This document shows, one piece after another, positions 1-10,095 of a DNA stretch of 64,000 bases; position 1 is the first letter of the stretch; each line of letters starts with the position of its first letter. The position numbers and the translations under genes are program-made. The notes beneath the pieces are model-generated. The model saw only the letters and a program-made list of their open reading frames with translations. It had not been told where the DNA came from and searched no databases. This stretch comes from Casuarius casuarius (Eukaryota > Chordata > Aves > Casuariiformes > Casuariidae), in the NCBI GenBank assembly GCA_003342895.1, contig PTFA01000196.1, positions 252,053 to 316,052 of the forward strand, written 5' to 3'.

Positions 1-3000
1 AGGTTAGGGCACCAGAAGTGACAAGGGAGCAGTAGGAGAGATGCAGGACAATAATGTGTTAACGATGGTTCACAGCCATCAGCCTTCCCATTGCTCACAG
101 TTCCCAGAGCAGGATGTGAAAAGTCCTGCAGCTTCTCAAGCCCAAGATAAGGGCATTTTAATAGTACAAATGATCTTTTAGTTCATAGATTTCCAAAAGC
201 AGAAAGGCCTGATAAAACCAGCATGACTGAAGTGCCAAACACAGAGCATTGACTGGCACTTACTTATTTTCTTTGCCCTTGAGTCCTTTGGGTCATATTG
301 TCCAGATTTTCTACCAGTCATGATGGACAGAAATGACCCAGGTCAGGCAGAAAAGGACATCTTTCTTCCAGACCTCCAGACCAGGAGCAACCCTCCGGTG
401 TCAATGCTGCTCACGCTCAGTTCTTGACTCCAGCCTGGCAGAGGAATCACCGCTATTCCGGACGGCTCGCAGCCGCTAACGGAGTCGGCTGTGGCTTTCC
501 CCTCGCCGTGGGGCCGGCCTCAGACGTCCTGGTGGAGCAACTGCAGAGGGAGGAGAAGGGTCCAAGCCTCCCTCTGCTACAAACAAGGGATCCCACCCGG
601 GACTGTGCTGGCTGGCGGGAGGCAGCCCTGTGCTCTGAATGCCTGGGCAGATGCCACACTTGCCAACTGCTTCCTTCCCAGGGCCAACCCGGTTTGCTGT
701 GGCAAAAGCCTGTGACGCCTGGAGAAGCAGAGCCGTGGGGCTGGCCGTGCTGCCACTGCTGTCCCGCCGAGCCGACTGCTCCGGAGGCCCTGTCTGCACA
801 AGCCCTCAGAGGAACGTTGCCTTCCAGGTGGGAATGAGGCGAGTCCACCTCTCCAGCACCTCCCACCTGCGAGGCTGTCCTGCCTGAGCAGATCAGCCTT
901 CGGGGACTGAAGACGGAAAGCCGAGTCCAGCTGGGCTGTGAGTCACAGCATGAGCTCCAGCAAGATGCATTCTTGGCTCTGTCAGTTTTGCATAAGTTAA
1001 ATTTGGATTAATTTGGATGAAAGTCTATACACTAAGGCGGGGATTCAGTCAGTGGCATTTAGATGAGAACAGGTCAGACCCAGTCCCTGATGGGACTGAC
1101 ATTGGAAGTCACGAGAAGCTACGAGTTGACCCCAGGGAGGGCTGAGTGGCATCGCAGGGGAGCCCAGGGGCCAACACATGCTACCAGATCTTCACTGTTT
1201 TCTGCCTTTCCTGGGACTGCAGAAATATTCCCTAATTCTGTGCATGTGTGTGCGGCATTACGTAACAGGAGTGTGGTGTCCCTACGGGAATTGTAATGTG
1301 TACTGAACAGAACGGACGCATGTGCTGTGCTGGAGCCAGTGGCAAGGATCGAACTCCAGGTACCCACTCACGATAAGCTGCTATCAGTGCTCTGCTCAAG
1401 CCAAAGCTCCTGTCTGCGAGTAACATTTCCAGCCCGAGAGCTTGCGATCACAGTTGCAACATTCCTTTTGTTTTCTAGGAATTTGACTCCACCAAGGAGG
1501 GAAACCACAGGGAAATTGTTTCAGTGTGCGCTCTAGATGGGGAGAGAAGGGATGGGGCTCAGGCATGATGTATAACACAACTCAACAGTCAAGACTTTAA
1601 AAACCACACTTTTATTTAAACCTAAGGAAAGTAACTTTTTTCTCTTTAGCTTGGCAGGCAGCAGCAGCCATGCTGAGCCCAGGCAAGTACAGATCAAAGC
1701 CAGGCAAGTATGCTGCGAAAAATCAAGCACTGGACATTTATTAAGATTTTATTCATAAAAAGCCATGCAGTGAGTGCAGTGGGATTTCACTGTGGAACTT
1801 CTGACATGGGAGCTGCCTTATTTAGAATGAAAATTGCCTCCTTCTCCTGCCAGGAGTAAGGTGATCCTTCCATTTCCTGCGAAATTCAAATCAGGGATAC
1901 AAACACCTTTACTGTTGCCCTCAGATGGACTGGAGTTTGCATGCAACCCTCACTTGGGGGGGGAGTTGCAGCCGTGGAGTCATCTCCCTGCGCTCTCCAG
2001 GCAGATGCCCGACGCAGAGCAGAGTCTCCCTACCACTGCTGCACACTCTTGCCCCAGAGAGCCTCACCGGACATTATTCTCTTGTCCCTCGGTTGAATTC
2101 AAGACCCCCCCCCCCATTTTCAAACCTTTTCATTTGAGGCTCTTTTCTCCCCTTTGTGAAAACTGTAGCACAGAAGTTTAACTTGGCAACCGTGCCGGAA
2201 CAGATGGAGAACACTGGACCAGCTCCCCACATCCCAGCAACTTCTGCTCAGTGCTGCATGGAGGATTTCCAGCCATCTTCCCACTTACATGAACTTGGGG
2301 ATCTGCCAAGGAAAAGCCTAAAACCAGTTTTCAGATAGAGAAGCTGAAACTTTCTTTAGGATACCAGCAAAGTCTGAAGTTCTCTGGACAAGTCACCATG
2401 CGAGTGTACTTCCTCAGTGAAAAGTCCAAAATCTACCAATTCTATGTGGACTAACTTTCCAGTGAAAAAGAAGTTAATTTTAGGGAAAGTTGTGATAGCC
2501 TTTCCTGCGACTCACTTTGTGGAGGTGTTGGGGTGGTGAAACCCCCAGAGTTTATCTTGGAGAAGACGAAAACCAGGGAGAGCTCTGTGCCTGCCTTTCA
2601 AGCACATCCACACACTTCTGGGCCCAGCCGTGAACAAGACATGGGTTGGAGTCATTGCTCAGGAGAGAGAACATCCTTATTTTTCCTTTCTGTGCAAACG
2701 AGCAGAGAAAAAAACATGCTCAGGCTTGTGAACATTGTTCACAATCCAAAGCTGGAGCAGCCAGTTGGCACAAGGACACACAGCAAATGAATGAACCCAC
2801 CGCAATTGGAGAGGTCCAGGTGGGAAGTGAGGGCAAGGGCTCTCCCTTTATCTATTTTAATACTGATCTTTTTACAACACACAACACAAGACAGATTAGT
2901 TAAAATCACAGCAATGAGCACAACTTGATAAAGTTTGCAAACAGATCTGAAGTTGCAATGGGTAGGATTTTCCTGTGGAGAGCAAATTTGCTGAAAAAAA

Positions 3001-3100
3001 AAGTTGTTTGAGGTTCTGGAACCATCTACAAATTCTTTCAGCTAAAACAAAGAAGGACATAACATATTTTTTGGAAATTCAGAACTTTTAGTTTTGATAT
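1..3100. other. Unassigned non-coding DNA with a CpG patch and homopolymers
   Basis: Apart from the CpG-dense patch at 450-530, nothing recognisable was found. Open frames near 424-866 overlap on both strands and look like a by-product of GC richness. A run of eight G lies at 1956-1963 and a run of eleven C at 2105-2115. No LINE, SINE or RNA gene was recognised on either strand. Confidence 0.5.
450..530. other. Short CpG-dense, GC-rich patch
   Basis: About eleven CpG dinucleotides fall in roughly 80 bp, against sparse CpG in the surrounding kilobases. GC is clearly above the local level. In vertebrate DNA, kept CpGs suggest either a stretch unmethylated in the germ line (promoter or enhancer) or a young GC-rich insert. 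It is shorter than the usual 200-bp CpG-island threshold, and no TATA box, known first exon or repeat was recognised. A regulatory role is only an inference. Confidence 0.25.
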
Positions 3101-3108
3101 TTCTTAGA

Positions 3109-3131
3109 TTTTTTTTTTCTTTTTTTTTTTT
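3109..3131 (+). repeat. Poly-T tract
   Basis: Ten T, one C, then twelve T, directly upstream of the CR1 fragment that starts near 3142. CR1 does not normally generate poly-A or poly-T tails, so this is probably an independent low-complexity tract. Confidence 0.8.
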
Positions 3132-3141
3132 CAAAACAAAA

Positions 3142-3745
3142 ATAGGCAGAGGACCAGATGGGATGCATCCATGGGTGCTGATGGAGCTGGGCAACATCAC
3201 TGGGAGCCTGCTCGCAATCACCTTTGAAAGGCCAACTGCATCCTGGGCTGTATTAGCAAGAGTGCAGCCAGCTGGTCAAGGGCAGTGATTATTCCCCTCT
3301 ATTTGGCACTTGTAAGACCACATCTGGACACTGTCTCTGGTTTCCGGCTCCCCAGTACAGGAAAGACATTGATATACTGAAGCAAGTCCAGCAGAGGCCA
3401 CCAGGATCGTCAGGGGCTGGAGTACATGATGTATGAGGGAAGGCTGAGGAAAACGAGTTTGTTTAGTCAGAAGAAGAGAAAGTGAAAGCGGAGGATCCTG
3501 GTACTGTCTACAGCTACCTAACTGGAGGGTAGGGAGAAGACAGAGGCAGACTCTTCTCAGAGGTGCACAGTGAAAGGCTGAGATGCAATGGGCAGAAGTT
3601 GAACAAGGGAAATTCTCTTTAGACATATAGAAAACCTTTGTTAAAATGAGAACGATCGAACACTGGAAAGGAGCACGGGGGATGGTGGAATTTCTGTCCT
3701 TGGAGATATTCAAACCTCATCTGGACACAGCCTGGCAACATTCCC
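3142..3745 (+). mobile_element. CR1 LINE, internally deleted (RT start joined to 3' part)
   Basis: Non-LTR retrotransposon remnant. Positions 3146-3235 translate to the start of the CR1 reverse-transcriptase domain (GPDGMHPWVLMELGN then AITFER). From about 3238 the sequence jumps to the much later 3' part of ORF2, with the CR1 signatures for the 'gaccacatctgg', 'ccagcagaggcc' and 'aggctgag' stretches. It continues through the region encoding the final ORF2 residues to about 3745, where it stops before the usual 3' hairpin and 8-bp tail. Most of the polymerase is missing, and stops and frameshifts are present, so it is non-functional. The family is well established; the internal deletion is read from the jump between the two recognised parts. 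Confidence 0.8.
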
Positions 3746-5764
3746 AAACTTTATCATGCTTTATGTGGAGAAGGACCAGTTCAGAAGTTTCTGTGGGATA
3801 TCTTATGTCAGTTACTTCTTGCAACTGGAACCTGTATGTAAGCTCTCAGTGGCTATGTCCATTTTAGAAACTAAACAGACCAGGCAGTGTTCTCTGGCCC
3901 CAAGGCTGAGTGGCACTGCATGGCTTGTGTCCACATGCCAATACTCTCTTACCTCCCAGAACTACATGGATGCATCCAAAGGACCTGTTGGAGAGGTCCC
4001 TGCACAAGTTAGCCCCCCTGAGGAACACAGTATATCCGCCCAGGCGGAGCCCTCCTCTGAAGTGGCTACAGAACTTCCTACATCCCAGCCAGCTCTTTCA
4101 GAGCCAACTGTGGCAACTCTTCATGCAGCTGCACTGCCCTTGACGGATCTTCTTTGATTCTTCTCTAGTGACATTGCCTGTATTCAAGTGATTAACTTGT
4201 TCTGTTCAAAGGATGTCCACAAACTGTGATTCATCTGCCTGTTCAAAATCAGTTGGTAAATGCGAACATATCTTAAGGTTCTTGCTGCCGGGCCATTCCG
4301 TTCTTCACTTGTTGTCCCAAGATATGCCTCCATGGAAGGTGCTATGCAAAACTGCATCTGGACTGGGAGCATGTCAGCGCCACAGCGAATGCACACGGGC
4401 AGCAGTGTGTGAACAGGGAGGTGGAACAGTGTTTGCCTGATCATCACGTAACTGAAGACCAGCGCCACAGACCACAAACCATCCCAAGCAGGAAATTCAG
4501 TTTGCGTTCTCACTGCAGTAAATTGCAATGCTTCAGCTGCTTGAGCATTTCTAATTCTGCCACCCACACTTCGTGTTATACCATGAGAAGGGAGCAGCAG
4601 CTACAGTCAGATCGATAAACTAACATGGAAGCCTGAAGGTCCTTGCCCTGAAGATAATTAGCATAGTGTGGATCATGTCCAGATGCTTCAGCTCTCTTCC
4701 TGCCCCAGAACAAGGCAGTGACATCTAACCTGGATCATGATCTCACTTATCCCCTGAACAGCGTATGGTAATTGGCTGGAAGAGTGTTCATTGACTTGCT
4801 CCAGAACTGTGTACTAGCAATTTTTCAATCTGAGCAAGTACAGGCCAGTGGTCAGGCCTGTGCAAAGGTCTCTTTGGTTACAATCAGAAATCTTTGGGAT
4901 ACATTTGAAACAGATTATTGAAAAACAGAGAAAGACCAAAAGTGATGAGAACAGACTTGTGTCCACTGATTTCTCAATGACACTGGCCATTTACAAATGG
5001 CTAGACAGGGTAAGGATGCAGGATTCCTGTCTTTAAATCATGGAATTGCAGCGTATAGCCTTCTCTTAAGAAACACACACAGCAGACGTCTTTGTGTCTT
5101 GGGCTGTCTGGTGGAAGATAATTGTCTGTCTCTTGGGAGTTGCATCATTATTGCGTCCTCCTGCGAATATTATTGATATTTTGAGATCTGGGAAAATAGA
5201 CTTTCCTTTTTATTCTTCTGGCTCTTTAGCAGACTGCTTGTCAGGGCCATGTGAGAGTCACCATCACCTGGCTCTGTTATGAGTTAGTCTATCAGCTGAT
5301 GTCATTATTTGGCCATAGTAACCCGAATGTCTTTAGTTCGTCGCCTGCAGGGTCTCTTTTCCAGTTCAGTGTAATGAGAGAATAAACCAAGTGCCAGCAG
5401 GAAATCTGTTTCCTTTTAACATATATAGATTCAAGCTAATAGCTTAGCTCTTACTTCTTTGCCTTTCCTGGGCGGCGCAAAGCACACTTTCTTCCTAGCT
5501 CTCTCTTCCTGGTGCTAGCTGTGAACTAACAGTAGAAGCAAATTTTCCTCAGTGCCAACACCCACATAACTCATTTGCTCGAAAGAGGCAATTCATGCTG
5601 TCTGCATCTGATATGTGACATGGTGCAGGCGGTGCATGAAGGGCTGGAGAAGCTGGCCAAGGGGGACAGGAGCTCTGCCAGCAGAGGTGCTGGTGTGCAC
5701 TAACGCCGCTCCCATGAGTTTCTATTTCTGGTACATGTTCAAGACTCTCACCAAGACAGCAAAT
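3746..5764. other. Unassigned DNA
   Basis: No repeat family, RNA gene or exon was recognised. The longest frames (3756-4157 plus, 4184-4567 minus) resemble no protein family I know and overlap each other on opposite strands. Confidence 0.5.
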
Positions 5765-5835
5765 TAAAAGCCTGAAAGGACAGGATGACCATCTAATTTG
5801 ACTTCCTGAATAACACAGGCTTAACTGTGCCTGTG
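5765..5835 (-). mobile_element. Ancient CR1/L3-like LINE, 3' terminal fragment
   Basis: Read on the minus strand, this short stretch carries the 3' terminal signature of an old amniote CR1 group: 'cctgtgttat', 'aggaagtcaaattagatg' and a following 'gtcctttcaggc'. It matches in order the end of the element at 6150-6715, which lies on the other strand. Only the tail is recognisable; the upstream part (toward 5880) is too diverged to bound. Strongly decayed and non-coding. Confidence 0.5.
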
Positions 5836-6149
5836 TTGTTCGTTATGTTGTCTATAATAAAAATCTGTGGGAGTCACTTAACGACAATTTAAAGGCTAGC
5901 GGTACAGCTAACATGCTCAATATGGCTGAATCTTGTCACATAAGTCAGAGTTTAGACAAGTTTGGTTAAAAGACAGTGTGGATGTAACAGAAAAGAGGCT
6001 GGCAGAGCAGCTACTGCATGAATGACATCAACAGGGCTTGTACTAAACAGGTTAAGATCTGTTTAAAAGTTATCAATGTGGATCATGAGCATGCGAGAAT
6101 ATTTCTAGCTATGAGACTTTTTGATGCTTTTATCAGAGACTAGGAACAT

Positions 6150-6715
6150 TTGCAGACCCAGAATTGCACAGATAGTTAAAAATGATGAGGACAGGGCAGA
6201 CCAACGAAGTGAGCTGATCCATAGGGGATGTATAAGAGCTCTGGTAAGGCTGAATAAAGTGCCTGACCACACAGCTGGGGAGGCTGATCTGCTCAGTTCA
6301 TCAGAACAAAAGCAAGATTGAGGGATGACTTGGTTATCATGTATTAATGATGAATATCACTGGTGGGGCAGGGGGGAATTCTGGATAGAAAAGGACTTTC
6401 TAACATTGTGGAAAAAATATAAGCTGCTGGATGCCAAAGCCAGATGATTTCAGATGAGAAATAAGGAAAACACTTTTAATAGTGAGGGTGATTTACCATT
6501 GGTAACAAACTGCCAAGTGGTGGATTCCCCAGTGCTTGACATCTTTGGAGCAAGTCTGGATGCTTTGCAGGAAGAAATGCATTAGTCAAACTGAGTGATT
6601 AGGCTCTGTACCGGGATAAATGGGCGAAATTCAATAGTCTCTGACATACATGAAGTCACCCTCGATGATCTAATATCCCTTCTGGCCTCTGGCTCTGTGA
6701 AGCTGTATCATCATA
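6150..6715 (+). mobile_element. Ancient CR1/L3-like LINE, 3' end
   Basis: Diverged non-LTR retrotransposon tail. The clearest parts are 'gagggatgacttggttat' near 6322, 'aacacttttaatagtgaggg' near 6469, the 'aactgccaagtggtggattc' region near 6508, and the terminal 'gatgatctaatatccct' followed by 'ctggcct' near 6665-6690. This order is that of old CR1 copies shared by birds, crocodilians and turtles. The start is uncertain because the sequence before 6290 is poorly conserved. The reading frame is destroyed. Confidence 0.7.
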
Positions 6716-8809
6716 TAAATGTCATCACACTTGCTCACTGCGTCTGTGATGACTTCCCAGTCCTTCCCTCCTCAATACAAAAAATAACAACCATGGCAGT
6801 GACGTTTCCAGCTAGAAATATCTGAATACCCATTTCCCTGGGTCTGCTCGTCCAGGCCCATTTCCCTGGGCCTTACTGTCCAAACTTGTTCTTCAAACTT
6901 TCTGCTTATGGCTGTATTTTCAATAAAAGACAATTTGGGGACTCCCCTAAGACCGGACACACCAAAGCTGCTCTTGGTTCTATGATAGCTCAGCTGAACC
7001 CAGTAAGTTCCCAGCAGCATCCAGTGGGGCCTATCAGTGCCCAAGAGCATCCCTCTGCAGCAGCAGGGAGTGGGGAGCTGCAGGCCAATTACCAGCAAGT
7101 TACCCACAGAGTCTGTTGGTCACATCTTGTGTCCCAATGGCTTCGGCCAAACTGAAGACCTCTGTTAAAGACCAGAAGTTGTTATTCTTCCTTGCTTGTG
7201 CTACTGAAGAGTTCAGAGTGAGGTCCACTGCCTTTTCAGGGTCTTCCTCCTCATTTGAGACACACAATTCCATGAGTGTGCATCTGGCACAGAGATCAGA
7301 GAGACTTCTGAAGCTGCCACCCACCATGTTCATCACACCTGGTCTCAGCAAACTGCTGAAGTGAAATTCACTTGATCTTAGACCATGGGCTCAGTAGTCA
7401 TGACTGATCTTTTCTAGGTCACATTTTTTAGCTCCCATGTGGAAAAGGAGTAGGAACTGATAGTCGGTGGGCTTGATGAGTGTCAGCTGTATCTCCATGA
7501 CAACCTGGATCTTGGCTTGAGGCAAGCAGCAAACTTCCCATGACTCAGTGTCAGGTAGGCAGTTGGGTGCCTCACTCCCTGGCAGAAGGGAGCCGCTCCC
7601 CTCGCTAATACCCACCACCTCTTCTTTTCCCTGTTGGTTTTGATCTGTTGAGTAGGAGATGTTGGCCCAGTTGTTTCTTCCAGTGGAACTCGTTCATCCT
7701 CCTCTTCTGTTGACAGGACTTCATGTCTGTTCTTCATCTACTTTCTTCCAGATGAAGGAAGAGCTGCTGTCTCGTCACAGTGGGAGAATCCTGTGCTTGG
7801 CTTTTGTTTGCTGGGGGCACAGGCAGAAGGAGCATTTGGCATTGACAGCAATCACAAGGAAAGTGAACTGTGGCCAGGATGCATTCAGTCTGCTTTGCAG
7901 GGTATGGTCTCATCTGAAGTCCTAATGCGTGGACAAAGCAACCCAAGAGAGTCTGTGTTGGAAGAATGCCCCAGGAGGGAAGCTGCGCATCTGAAAACCC
8001 CAATTATCATCCCCAGTATCACAACAGCCGTCAGGACACGGCAAAAGACACTGCAACAGGGAAGATCTTCCGGGGGAACAGCTTGATATTTCCAAATGAT
8101 AGCTCCCTAATAACATGGGTAATTAGCACTGCCAGCCTTATTGCTCTATTTTACACTGGCAATAGTCCAGGCTCTGTCAAGGGCATGCCTTACATCGAGC
8201 TAGCTGGTGCAGTTCTTGTCTGAGGACACGTAGAGCTGCAGGATGCCCCTCAGCTGCTGGCGTCCCAGCCTGCTCCTGGTTCCATGGAAGGGACATGGGT
8301 GAATTGTCCACCTTCAGACATCCCAGACACATAAAAATGCATGATACCCACTGGGCTTCTTCAACACTTCCACTACAGTTACAGTTGATCAAAGGCTTTT
8401 GGTTTCAGAGCAGCTTGAAATGTTTACTTTGTAAATCATGTTGGTAGAATGGGGGAAAAACCAAAACAGAATATTTGCCTTTTTCATGATTGCTTGAAAA
8501 TAGGTTAGAATACCAAGAAAATAAATAGGTTTTAAAATTACTCCTTCTGGGTTTGGTCACATAGCTGGTTTCTATGTCCTGACCCCCAGACTTTCAGCAC
8601 AGGGCAGGGGAGCATTTATAACACTTCAGCTTTAATGGCAAACACACATATCAGAGAATCCACTGTCAATACAGTAACCAAGCTGACCTCAGCGGCATTA
8701 AGAAGCATAACTTCCAAAATGTAGTGAAGATGAGACAGCAATGTGTAACCTTCTACTGAAATTCCCCTGGGAATCAGTCAGTCACATTTTTTTGCAGCGT
8801 TTTGAGTGA
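6716..8809. other. Unassigned DNA, some short open frames
   Basis: No repeat was recognised. A 14-bp direct repeat (cccatttccctggg) occurs at 6829-6842 and 6857-6870. Several 60-110 codon minus-strand frames lie between 7100 and 8116, including an acidic-basic one at 7483-7737. They match no family I recognise and do not join into one frame. A pyrimidine-rich stretch ending in an AG at about 7752 resembles a plus-strand splice acceptor, but no exon could be built from it. Confidence 0.4.
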
Positions 8810-9590
8810 CACTTTTAATGTGCAGGCCTCCTGCCACCTTCGTTTGACTTCCTGTGTTGCGATGGACCGTTCTTGAGCTTGGAGGAGGTGAGCCTTGATA
8901 ATCAGCCAGCTCTCCTGAACCCCTCTTCTCTCCAGGGCCACATCCCCTGGGATTCTTCAAAGTAGATCCCTGAATGGGCCAAAGTGTGTTCTCCTGAAGT
9001 CCAGTGTCACGATCCTGCTTTTTGTCTTGTTCCCTCCTCTCATGATTCTGAACTCCAGACTCATGGTCACTGCAGCCAAGGTTGTCCCCACCTTCACACC
9101 CCCAACAAGTTCTTCTTTGCTTGTAAGTACGAGGTCCAGTAGAACACCTCCCCTCATCAATTCCTCTATCCTTTGTGCAAGGAAGTTATCATCAATGCAC
9201 TCCAGAAACATCCTGAATTGTTTGTGTCCTGCTTTGTTGCCCTTCCAGCACATATCAGGGTGGTTAAAGTCCCCCAAAAGGAGCGAGGCCTGTGAACATG
9301 AGGTTTCTTCCAGTCACCTGAATAAGGCATCATCTGCTTCATGATCAGGCAATCTGTAGCAGACACCCACCACAACAACGCTGCCCATATTAGTCTGCTC
9401 GCTAATCCTGATCCATATGCTCTCGGCTGGGTCATCACTGGTCAGCAGAGCTCCATGCATTCCTGCTGTTCGCTCCTATCAAGGGCCTCCTTGCCTTCCT
9501 GGCCTATCCTTCCTAAAGAACCTGTATCGATTCGCAGCAGCACTCCAGTCGTGTGAGCTATCCCACCATGTCTCTCTTTCCACTACATAA
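8810..9590 (-). pseudogene. CR1 LINE ORF2 remnant: endonuclease domain and linker
   Basis: On the minus strand this decodes, with frameshifts, to the CR1 ORF2 apurinic-like endonuclease domain. In order it shows WDSSHDWSAA near 9560, a VGVCYRLPD-like motif near 9360, GDFNHPDMCW near 9270 (the conserved GDFN catalytic-core motif), FLECIDDNFL, and LDLVLTSKEELVG. It continues through the linker (RIPGDVALERRGVQESWLI, then LLQAQERSIA) to about 8810. Intact CR1 ORF2 encodes an endonuclease plus a reverse transcriptase; here only the N-terminal third remains. The expected SDH motif is disrupted, so it cannot be active. Both ends are truncated and no 3' CR1 tail is attached on this strand. Confidence 0.85.
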
Positions 9591-9774
9591 ATCACAATCC
9601 ACAAAAGCCATCTTGCAACACCTGGTAATTTTCTCAAGACTTAGTGCAAGGCACCAAGCGCTTCAGACCTGCAACATACTCCGGCAAGACAGCAGGAGCC
9701 CAAAGGAAGCACCAGTGTCAAGCACTGCCAAGGAAATCGTTAGATGTAATGTTCCCCGGTGACGCTAGGAAGTG

Positions 9775-10095
9775 AAGCTTATTCCACACAGACAAATGCC
9801 AAAAAGGTCTTCTCAGTAGTTGCAGGTGATAAAACAAGAACAAACAGCTACAAGTTGCAGCTTGGGAGGTTCAGACCGGACATTAGGAAAAGCTTCCTTA
9901 TTAGGAGGGTAGAGCGACACTGAATCCAGTGCCCAGAGAAGTTGTGAGATCTCCATCATTGTGAGTTCCTCAAGATTCAGCTACACAAAATCACAGCTGA
10001 CCTGACCTATTACTGGCAACAGTCTTGTCTCAAGCAGGAGGCTGGACTACATGACCTCCACAGGCCTCATTCAGCCAATAACTCCATGATAACTC
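9775..10095 (+). mobile_element. CR1 LINE 3' end
   Basis: The plus strand shows the CR1 3' segment 'ggttcagaccggacattagg', then 'aaaagcttccttattagg', 'agaagttgtgagatctcc' and the terminal 'gctggactacatgacctcc', ending with 'ataactccatgata'. Its orientation is opposite to the endonuclease remnant 185 bp to the left, so the two are separate insertions. The 5' end is truncated, as is usual for CR1. Confidence 0.75.

Noticed and set aside
1320..1365. 'ggatcgaactcc' resembling a tRNA T-arm
   Set aside because: No matching acceptor, D or anticodon arms could be placed on either strand.
7100..8116. Cluster of minus-strand frames suggesting a processed pseudogene
   Set aside because: No frame order, poly-A trace or recognisable parent gene could be established; left as unassigned DNA.
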